A DNA stretch of 13,458 nucleotides from JBPEWY01 sp052032225 (GTDB taxonomy: Bacteria; Bacteroidota; Bacteroidia; Flavobacteriales; Flavobacteriaceae), in contig JBPEWY010000091.1 in NCBI GenBank assembly GCA_052032225.1, forward strand, positions 1 through 13,458, written 5' to 3'. Positions 8,121 to 13,458 of this stretch are shown piece after piece (the stretch's first letter is position 1; each line of letters begins with the position of its first letter). Both the position numbers and the translations under genes were made by a program. The notes beneath the pieces are model-generated. The model did not search any database. It was given only the letters and a program-made list of their open reading frames with translations, and had not been told where the DNA came from.

Positions 8121-8222
8121 GTTGCCGTTGTCCGGTATAAAGCCCGGAAATTAGTTTAGCATCCAAATGATGAAGGCGATCGATTAACGTGACCACTTCA
8201 GCATTGCTAACTTCAACGGAAC
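8121..8222 (+). promoter_or_regulatory. Structured RNA leader of rpsB (candidate S2 autoregulatory element)
   Basis: Nested complementary segments give a three-way-junction-like fold. P1 pairs GTTGCCGTTG (8121-8130, G8124 bulged) with CAACGGAAC (8214-8222), 9 bp. P2 is TCCGG (8131-8135) with CCGGA (8144-8148), 8-nt loop, stacked directly on P1. P3 pairs AGTTTAGCA (8153-8161, one bulged T) with TGCTAACT (8205-8212). It continues after a one-sided bulge (8162-8166) as ATGATGAAG (8167-8175) with CTTCAGCAT (8196-8204), one A-G mismatch, closing a 20-nt apical loop. P1 ends 16 nt before the rpsB start codon. This region is less AT-rich than the other spacers. No T-run follows, so control would act on translation initiation. 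By analogy with ribosomal protein leaders, S2 is the likely ligand; this is inference. Confidence 0.65.
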
Positions 8223-8238
8223 GTAAACTATTACGAAA

Positions 8239-9033
8239 ATGGCAAGCAAAATTGAAGTAAAAGAATTATTAGAAGCAGGTGTACATTTTGGTCACCTAAC
8301 AAGAAAATGGAATCCGAACATGGCTCCGTACATCTACATGGAGCGCAACGGAATTCACGTTATAAACCTTTACAAAACAGCTGCTAAAATTGAAGAAGCT
8401 AACCAAGCTCTTAAAAAAATTGCAGCTTCAGGTAGAAAAATCCTTTTTGTAGCTACCAAAAAACAAGCAAAAGACATTGTTGCAGAAAAAGCAGGAAGCG
8501 TAAACATGCCATACATTACAGAGCGTTGGCCCGGAGGTATGCTTACTAACTTTGTTACCATCAGAAAAGCAGTTAAAAAAATGGCTGCTATAGACAAGAT
8601 GAAAAAAGATGGTACGTTTGATACGCTTTCTAAAAAAGAAAAACTACAAATAGATCGTTTACGAGCTAAGCTTGAAAAAAACTTAGGTTCTATAGCCGAT
8701 ATGACTCGCCTTCCAGGTGCCTTATTTATTGTAGACACCATGCGTGAGCACATAGCTGTTAAAGAAGCTCAAAAATTAAACATTCCAATATTTGCAATGG
8801 TAGATACCAACTCTGATCCGAGAGAGGTAGACTACGTTATCCCTGCAAACGATGATGCTTCTAAATCTATAGAAAAAGTATTATCGTACGTTACAGAAGC
8901 TATAGCCGAAGGGCTTTCTGAAAGAAAAGCAGAAAGAGAAGCAGAAAAAGCTCAAAAAGAAGAGAAAAAAGCTGCTAAAGAAAAAGAAACTAAGGCTAAA
9001 AAAGAAGCTGAAGTAACCGAAGAAAAAAAATAA
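8239..9033 (+). CDS. rpsB: 30S ribosomal protein S2 (uS2)
   Basis: This 264-residue small-subunit protein binds late at the junction of the 30S head and body and is needed for docking of other proteins and mRNA. The family start KELLEAGVHFGHLTRKWNP (8-26), the NGIHVINLYKT strand, YITERWPGGMLTNFVTIRK, LPGALFIVDTMREHIAV and the closing region IFAMVDTNSDP, YVIPANDDA are all present. The C-terminal 40 residues form a Lys/Glu/Ala-rich, probably helical tail absent from or shorter in E. coli S2 (241 residues). Translation starts at ATG 8239, right before the conserved N-terminus, without Shine-Dalgarno. The folded leader immediately upstream suggests feedback control by S2. tsf follows after 29 nt and is presumably cotranscribed, as in many bacteria. 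Confidence 0.98.
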   Translation: MASKIEVKELLEAGVHFGHLTRKWNPNMAPYIYMERNGIHVINLYKTAAKIEEANQALKKIAASGRKILFVATKKQAKDIVAEKAGSVNMPYITERWPGGMLTNFVTIRKAVKKMAAIDKMKKDGTFDTLSKKEKLQIDRLRAKLEKNLGSIADMTRLPGALFIVDTMREHIAVKEAQKLNIPIFAMVDTNSDPREVDYVIPANDDASKSIEKVLSYVTEAIAEGLSERKAEREAEKAQKEEKKAAKEKETKAKKEAEVTEEKK

Positions 9034-9047
9034 TTATTCACTAAAAA

Positions 9048-9053
9048 AAGGAG
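9048..9053 (+). promoter_or_regulatory. Strong Shine-Dalgarno before tsf
   Basis: AAGGAG ends 9 nt before the tsf ATG, an ideal anti-Shine-Dalgarno match and spacing. No other start in this window has a comparable site, in line with the low Shine-Dalgarno use known for Bacteroidetes. It supports the ATG at 9063 and may give tsf a different mode of initiation from its neighbours. Confidence 0.75.
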
Positions 9054-9062
9054 AATATAAAG

Positions 9063-9887
9063 ATGGCAACTATTACAGCCTCAGATGTAAATAAATTAAG
9101 AAAAGCTACCGGTGCCGGTATGATGGATTGTAAAAAGGCATTGGTTGAAGCAGATGGTGATTTCGATAAAGCTATTGAAATATTACGTAAAAAAGGGCAA
9201 AAAGTAGCCGCTAAGAGAGCCGACAGAGACTCAAGCGAAGGTGCTGTAATTGCCAAAGTAAATGCAGATAAAACTGTTGGTGCAATTGTTTCTCTTAACT
9301 GCGAAACTGACTTTGTTGCTAAAAACGAAGGCTTTGTTAGCTTAGCTAACGAGCTTGCAGAAATTGCACTAAACCACGACACTAAAGAATCGTTCTTAGC
9401 TGCAGACTTTAACGGTATCACCGTAGAAGAAAAGTTATTAGAGCAAACAGGTGTAATTGGCGAGAAAATAGAGATTGGAGCATTTAAAAAATTACAAGCT
9501 CCTTTTGTAGGTTCTTACATTCACGCTGGTAACAAAATTGCTACTTTAGTTGGTTTATCAGCAAATGTAGAAGGCGCTGAGACCGTTGCTAAAGATGTAG
9601 CTATGCAAGCTGCTGCAATGAATCCTGTTGCGTTAAATGAAGAAGCTGTAGACCAAGCTACAATAGATAAAGAAATTGAAATTGCTAAAGAGCAACTTCG
9701 TGCAGAAGGTAAGCCGGAAGAAATGTTAGATAAAATTGCTCAAGGTAAATTAAAACGTTTCTTCAAGGATAACACCTTAGTTAATCAAGACTTTATTAAA
9801 GACTCTAAAGTTAGCGTTGCTGCTTATGTAAAATCTGTAAATCCGGATTTACAAGTTGTAGCGTTTGAGCGTGTTGCGCTTGATTAA
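9063..9887 (+). CDS. tsf: Elongation factor Ts
   Basis: This 274-residue cytosolic factor is the guanine nucleotide exchange factor that releases GDP from EF-Tu. The N-terminal UBA-like domain shows VNKLRKATGAGMMDCKKAL (9-27), followed by the core with CETDFVAKN (80-88). Asp83 and Phe84 correspond to the E. coli Asp80-Phe81 pair that pushes into EF-Tu. The second signature PFVGSYIHAGNKIATLVGL lies mid-protein and the C-terminal module ends with SVAAYVKSVNPDLQVVAFERV. The length is near the E. coli protein (283). It follows rpsB by 29 nt, the usual partner order, and has the only clear Shine-Dalgarno in the window. A strong intrinsic terminator after the stop codon closes the rpsB-tsf unit. 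Confidence 0.98.
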   Translation: MATITASDVNKLRKATGAGMMDCKKALVEADGDFDKAIEILRKKGQKVAAKRADRDSSEGAVIAKVNADKTVGAIVSLNCETDFVAKNEGFVSLANELAEIALNHDTKESFLAADFNGITVEEKLLEQTGVIGEKIEIGAFKKLQAPFVGSYIHAGNKIATLVGLSANVEGAETVAKDVAMQAAAMNPVALNEEAVDQATIDKEIEIAKEQLRAEGKPEEMLDKIAQGKLKRFFKDNTLVNQDFIKDSKVSVAAYVKSVNPDLQVVAFERVALD

Positions 9888-9900
9888 GCAAACAATTTTA

Positions 9901-9934
9901 AAAAAAACCGCTTCGTAAATGAAGCGGTTTTTTT
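9901..9934 (+). terminator. Strong intrinsic terminator after tsf
   Basis: CCGCTTC (9908-9914) pairs perfectly with GAAGCGG (9921-9927) around a GTAAAT loop. A run of seven A before and seven T after extends the stem to 14 bp and provides the U-tract. It starts 13 nt after the tsf stop codon. The A-tract makes the hairpin symmetrical, but no gene on the minus strand would use it. Confidence 0.93.
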
Positions 9935-9976
9935 ATACCATAATTTCTAACTCGCTCAAACAAAGCTATTTTTCAT

Positions 9977-9984
9977 TATTTTTG
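9977..9984 (+). promoter_or_regulatory. Candidate -7 element for pyrH-frr
   Basis: TATTTTTG fits the Bacteroidetes -7 consensus TAnnTTTG exactly and lies 51 nt before the pyrH start, downstream of the tsf terminator, where a promoter is needed. No TTG is seen at the -33 position. The remaining spacer is A-rich without clear structure. Confidence 0.55.
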
Positions 9985-10035
9985 CAGCAATAAAATTTAA
10001 AAAAATAACATTTTAACTAACCCCAGCAACACAAC

Positions 10036-10743
10036 ATGCACTACAAAAGAATACTTTTAAAATTAAGTGGTGAAGCCTTAATGGGTGATAAACAATACGG
10101 TATAGATCCCAAGCGTCTTTCTCAATATGCCGAAGAAATTAAACAAGTAGTAGATAAAGGAGTTCAAGTAGCCATTGTAATTGGAGGCGGTAACATTTTT
10201 AGAGGAGTAGCCGGAGCAAGCAATGGTATGGACAGAGTACAAGGAGACCACATGGGAATGTTAGCTACCGTAATTAATGGTTTAGCCTTACAAAGTGCAT
10301 TAGAAGACCAAGGTGTTCAAACTAGATTGCAATCTGCCATCAAAATAAATGAAGTTGCAGAACCTTTTATTAGACGTCGCGCTATTAGGCATTTAGAAAA
10401 AGGACGTGTTGTAATTTTTGGCGGTGGTACCGGAAACCCTTATTTTACAACAGATTCTGCAGCCGTTTTAAGAGCTATAGAAATAGGAGCCGATGTAATT
10501 TTAAAAGGAACTAGAGTAGATGGTATTTATACAGATGATCCTGAGAAGAATAGAGATGCTGTGAAGTTTGACAGGATTACTTTTGATGATGTATTACGCA
10601 AAGGTTTAAAAGTAATGGATACTACTGCTTTTACACTAAGCCAAGAAAACGAGCTCCCAATAGTTGTGTTTGATATGAACACCAAAGGCAATTTATTAAA
10701 AGTAGTTTCTGGAGAAAACATTGGAACTACTGTAAATTTATAG
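10036..10743 (+). CDS. pyrH: UMP kinase (uridylate kinase)
   Basis: This 235-residue amino-acid-kinase-family enzyme phosphorylates UMP to UDP with ATP, the step after de novo UMP synthesis; it is hexameric and allosteric in characterised bacteria. Visible motifs are the phosphate-binding KRILLKLSGEALMG (4-17, Lys9), IVIGGGNIFRG (47-57), the UMP-binding region DHMGMLATVINGLALQSALE (71-90), GGGTGNPYFTTDSAA (129-143) and LKGTRVDGIYTDDP (156-169) of the nucleotide-binding lobe. The length matches the family (E. coli 241), the first residues being slightly shorter. The ATG at 10036 is right before the conserved KRILLKLSGE and has no Shine-Dalgarno. It is separated from tsf by a terminator, and frr follows after 41 nt, so pyrH and frr likely share a transcript. 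Confidence 0.98.
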   Translation: MHYKRILLKLSGEALMGDKQYGIDPKRLSQYAEEIKQVVDKGVQVAIVIGGGNIFRGVAGASNGMDRVQGDHMGMLATVINGLALQSALEDQGVQTRLQSAIKINEVAEPFIRRRAIRHLEKGRVVIFGGGTGNPYFTTDSAAVLRAIEIGADVILKGTRVDGIYTDDPEKNRDAVKFDRITFDDVLRKGLKVMDTTAFTLSQENELPIVVFDMNTKGNLLKVVSGENIGTTVNL

Positions 10744-10784
10744 TTGTAAAAAAAGTAACAATACAGTACTAAAGCATATAAACT

Positions 10785-11339
10785 ATGAACGAAGAGATTG
10801 ATTTTATAATGGACACCGCTAAAGAAAGCATGGATCAAGCTATTAAACACTTAGAAAAAGAGCTTGTAAATATTCGTGCCGGAAAAGCATCTCCGTCTAT
10901 GGTTGGTAGCGTTATGGTAGAATATTATGGTTCTATGACACCGCTTAGCCAAGTTGCCAACATTAACACCCCAGATGGTAGAACCATTTCTATACAACCT
11001 TGGGAAAAATCTATGCTTCAAGAAATTGAGCGTGCTATAATGATTGCTAATTTAGGCTTTACACCTATGAATAATGGAGAAATGGTTATTATTAATGTTC
11101 CTCCGTTAACAGAAGAACGTAGGTTACAGTTAGTAAAGCAAGCCAAAGGCGAAGCAGAAGAAGCAAAAATTAGTGTTAGAAATGCACGCCAAGATGCTAA
11201 CAAAGACATTAAAAAATTAGACATCTCTGAAGATTTACAAAAAAATGCAATGGCAGATGTTCAGGAACTAACAGATGCTTACATTAAAAAAATTGATGAT
11301 ATTTTAGCTGTAAAAGAAAAAGAAATTATGACTGTTTAA
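10785..11339 (+). CDS. frr: Ribosome recycling factor
   Basis: This 184-residue protein works with EF-G to split the post-termination ribosome into subunits. It has the two-domain layout: a three-helix bundle made by the N-terminal helix (about 1-30) and the C-terminal half, with a small beta domain between (about 31-104). Typical stretches are NIRAGKASPSMV (29-40), VEYYGSMTPLSQVANI (45-60), VPPLTEERR (105-113) and VRNARQDANKDIKKL (131-145). Arg132 matches the conserved arginine of E. coli RRF. The length equals that of E. coli (185). Met9 is a less likely alternative start because it would cut helix 1. It sits 41 nt after pyrH with no terminator between and is followed by a strong terminator. 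Confidence 0.98.
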   Translation: MNEEIDFIMDTAKESMDQAIKHLEKELVNIRAGKASPSMVGSVMVEYYGSMTPLSQVANINTPDGRTISIQPWEKSMLQEIERAIMIANLGFTPMNNGEMVIINVPPLTEERRLQLVKQAKGEAEEAKISVRNARQDANKDIKKLDISEDLQKNAMADVQELTDAYIKKIDDILAVKEKEIMTV

Positions 11340-11360
11340 TTTCTGTTAAAAGCATATTAA

Positions 11361-11397
11361 AAATAAAGCGGCAAATATTTAGCCGCTTTATTTTTTT
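11361..11397 (+). terminator. Strong intrinsic terminator after frr
   Basis: A stem pairs the AAAGCGGC side (arm 11361-11372) with GCCGCTTT (arm 11382-11393) around a 9-nt AT-rich loop, about 12 bp in all, and continues into a T-run to 11397. It starts 22 nt after the frr stop codon and ends the pyrH-frr unit only 30 nt before the next gene. Confidence 0.92.
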
Positions 11398-11427
11398 GTA
11401 ACATTGTATTATATAGCATTTACATAA

Positions 11428-13458
11428 ATGAGATTTATACCTCTTGTTTTCTTTATACTCTCTGTCTCTACCCTATGGGCACAAAAACAGATTACCGGTG
11501 TTATTAAAGATGACGCAACAAACAAACCACTTCCATTTGCAAATATTGTTACCAACACCAACAAAGGCACTATTTCTGATATGGATGGTAATTTTGTGTT
11601 GCAAACCGATAATGACTTTGATTGGTTTACAGTATCGTATGTTGGTTACAATCCTGTAACCGTAACAGTAAGTCCTAACAAAAATTTTTACACGGTAACT
11701 CTCAATGAAAATATAGAAAAACTATCAGGAGTAACACTCTACGGAAACTACAATCCGGCGCTTGAAATTATTAAAAAAGCTATAAATAATAAACCTAAAA
11801 ACAATCCGGAAAAAGCACTAAACAGTTATAAGCTTACATCTTATTCTAAACTATTGGTTACTGCAAATCCAGACTCTATAAATGCCGGTATCGATTCTAT
11901 TTTTAAAAAACAAGGTAACAAGAAAACTCTTGTACGGTTAGACTCCAGTAATTACAAGTTAAAAAAGCAATTAGAAAAATCTCATTTATACATAACAGAA
12001 AAAATTGCCGAACTTTCTTATTCCAAGCAAAAAGGTCAGCAAGAACACGTTTTAGCCACCAGAATGGCAGGGTTTAAAGAACCTATTTACGAGATTTTAT
12101 CAATTCAATTACAATCACTTTCATTTTATAATAATACTTATACGCTTTTCGGGACTAAATATATAAACCCAATTGCTAAAAGAGGCCCAAACACTTATCA
12201 ATATAAAATTTTAGATACAGTAAATTTAACAGACAGACCGGCTTTTATGATATATTTTTATCCTAAAAAAGAGCGCAATATTGCCGGTTTGCAAGGGGTG
12301 CTATATATAGATACGCTTTCTTATGCAATACAAAAAGCTATAGCTCAGCTAAAAGGAGTTATAGATGTAAAAGCAACTCAAGAATTTAGTTATCAACCTT
12401 CAGAAAAAATTTGGTTTCCAACCTATAAAGAGGTTTCCATTAGAAAGGGAGAAAGTAACAATCCGGTTTCGCTTTTTGGAGGAGCTGTAAAATTTAGTGG
12501 TTCTTCAGATTCTACAGCAACAACAAATAACGATAAAGATGCTTCAGATTTAATTCATCTCATTTCAAGAGAATACAATTACAACATTTTGTTTAACATT
12601 CCGGTAAACATTAAACATAATGGGCTGGCTATTACAATTGATGATTATGCGCATAATAAAGACCAAGATTTTTGGAACAATTACCGTAAAGACAGCTTAA
12701 GCAAAAGAGGTCAAAAAACCTACACTATTCTTGACAGTATTGTTGAGAAAGAAAAAATAGAAAGCAAAATAAATTTAGCCAAAAAATTACTTAGGGGATA
12801 CATCCCTACAAAATATGTAGATATAGATGCCCGAAATTTTATAAAATACAACAATTACGAAGGCTTCAGATTAGGTTTGGGTGTTATTACCAATGCTAAC
12901 TTCTCTCCTATTTACAAACTTAACGGCTATAGTGTTTATGGTACAAAAGACGGAAAATTTAAGTTTGGTGTTGGTGCTGCTGCTAGATTAAATAAAGAAA
13001 CTACCACTTGGATGGGTATACACTATCATGATGATTTAATTGAAGCTTCTAGTACACCTGTAATTACAGATTCTAGAAAATTTTCATTGTTTGAGCCAAG
13101 ACTATTTAATATCTCACAGTTTTACAAATCTAGAGCTGTGAGTGCATTTATTGAGCACGATTTAACAGCTAAAGCTCATGCAAAATTACAGTTAGAAAGA
13201 AGCGAAGTAATTCCGGCATTTAACTATGCTTATTTACACAACGGAAACTCATTTATAAGCTATAACTTAACATCGGCAACAATTGGTATAGCGTTTACAC
13301 CCAACAACTCATACTTGCTGAACAGGCACGGAAAACAACTAATCGCTAACGGATACCCGCAAATTAGCTTGCAGGCTTCACAATATTTTGAATCGGTTTT
13401 TAATTCTGATTTTTCTTTTACCAAACTTTTTGCTCGAGTACAGCATGAAATTAAACCT
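11428..13458 (+). CDS. DUF5686 outer-membrane protein with carboxypeptidase-regulatory-like domain (cut by window edge)
   Basis: The frame is open from ATG 11428 to the right edge (677 codons without stop); relatives are about 800-850 residues, so the C-terminal end is missing. A signal peptide spans 1-18 (MRFIPLVFFILSVSTLWA, then QKQ). Residues 20-105 form a CarboxypepD_reg-like beta sandwich (ITGVIKDDATNKPLPFANIV, ISDMDGNFVL, VSYVGYNPVTV), the N-terminal module also found in TonB-dependent transporters. The rest matches the DUF5686 pattern: an alpha/beta region (IIKKAINNKPKNNP, YKLTSYSKL) followed by strand-rich segments such as FRLGLGVITNANFSP and YSVYGTKDGKFKFGVGAAARL that look like an outer-membrane barrel. 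Its function is unknown to me. There is no TonB-box or plug evidence, so it is not a SusC-type receptor. The start follows the frr terminator by 30 nt with no clear promoter or Shine-Dalgarno. Confidence 0.88.
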   Translation, partial: MRFIPLVFFILSVSTLWAQKQITGVIKDDATNKPLPFANIVTNTNKGTISDMDGNFVLQTDNDFDWFTVSYVGYNPVTVTVSPNKNFYTVTLNENIEKLSGVTLYGNYNPALEIIKKAINNKPKNNPEKALNSYKLTSYSKLLVTANPDSINAGIDSIFKKQGNKKTLVRLDSSNYKLKKQLEKSHLYITEKIAELSYSKQKGQQEHVLATRMAGFKEPIYEILSIQLQSLSFYNNTYTLFGTKYINPIAKRGPNTYQYKILDTVNLTDRPAFMIYFYPKKERNIAGLQGVLYIDTLSYAIQKAIAQLKGVIDVKATQEFSYQPSEKIWFPTYKEVSIRKGESNNPVSLFGGAVKFSGSSDSTATTNNDKDASDLIHLISREYNYNILFNIPVNIKHNGLAITIDDYAHNKDQDFWNNYRKDSLSKRGQKTYTILDSIVEKEKIESKINLAKKLLRGYIPTKYVDIDARNFIKYNNYEGFRLGLGVITNANFSPIYKLNGYSVYGTKDGKFKFGVGAAARLNKETTTWMGIHYHDDLIEASSTPVITDSRKFSLFEPRLFNISQFYKSRAVSAFIEHDLTAKAHAKLQLERSEVIPAFNYAYLHNGNSFISYNLTSATIGIAFTPNNSYLLNRHGKQLIANGYPQISLQASQYFESVFNSDFSFTKLFARVQHEIKP

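Noticed and set aside
8071..8190. 8-nt complementarity between the end of rpsI (8071-8078) and the apical loop of the rpsB leader (8183-8190), suggesting a switch or kissing contact.
   Set aside because: Eight AT-rich bases containing the self-complementary ACGT core are likely by chance at this distance, and nothing else in the sequence supports alternative folding.
8370..8753. 127-codon open frame antisense to rpsB (and similar ones opposite tsf at 9041-9421 and pyrH/frr at 10527-10850).
   Set aside because: The sense-strand genes are certain, the antisense products are low-complexity Ser/Ala/Leu-rich sequences without family resemblance, and no promoter is seen.
11444..11659. 71-codon open frame at the start of the DUF5686 gene.
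   Set aside because: It is out of frame with the signal peptide and CarboxypepD_reg-like domain read from 11428, which is clearly the true frame.
1..13458. Searched for CRISPR arrays, insertion sequences, tRNA genes, defence or toxin-antitoxin genes.
   Set aside because: No regularly spaced repeats, terminal inverted repeats, transposase-like frames or tRNA cloverleafs were seen; nearly all of the window is explained by nine or ten core or envelope genes.

Overview
The window comes from an AT-rich chromosome of a Bacteroidetes bacterium, most likely a member of the Flavobacteriaceae. The evidence is the mix of protein families (DUF5916 and DUF5686 outer-membrane proteins, a lipoprotein GH2 beta-mannosidase), Bacteroidetes-type promoter elements (TAnnTTTG at -7, in one case with TTG 19 nt upstream), and the near absence of Shine-Dalgarno sequences. 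I see no mobile element, CRISPR array, tRNA or rRNA. It reads as ordinary core genome, and the most interesting material is in the untranslated RNA leaders.

Layout: 1-1385 (minus) is the N-terminal half of a secreted or lipid-anchored GH2 beta-mannosidase-like enzyme cut by the window edge. It is divergent from polA (1485-4319, plus), a complete three-domain DNA polymerase I. polA converges, with a 2-nt gap, on a DUF5916 outer-membrane beta-barrel protein (4322-6964, minus). After a 271-nt divergent promoter region comes a plus-strand translation block: rplM and rpsI (L13, S9; overlapping by 1 nt), a 161-nt gap with a folded RNA leader, rpsB and tsf (S2, EF-Ts), a strong intrinsic terminator, pyrH (UMP kinase), frr (ribosome recycling factor), and a second strong terminator. 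A DUF5686/carboxypeptidase-regulatory-like outer-membrane protein follows (from 11428), cut by the right edge.

The rplM-frr block supplies two large-subunit/small-subunit proteins, S2, the factor that recharges EF-Tu, a pyrimidine nucleotide kinase and the factor that splits post-termination ribosomes. The rpsB-tsf-pyrH-frr order is also found in Proteobacteria, but here the terminator after tsf and a promoter-like element before pyrH split it into separate units.

The best candidates for a second look are: (1) a three-way-junction-like RNA before rpsB (about 8121-8222), probably an S2 autoregulatory leader; (2) a perfect hairpin and overlapping short upstream ORFs in the rplM leader, directly after a consensus promoter; (3) a lone strong Shine-Dalgarno before tsf; (4) a sliding-clamp-binding-like QFNLF motif in the Pol I interdomain linker.
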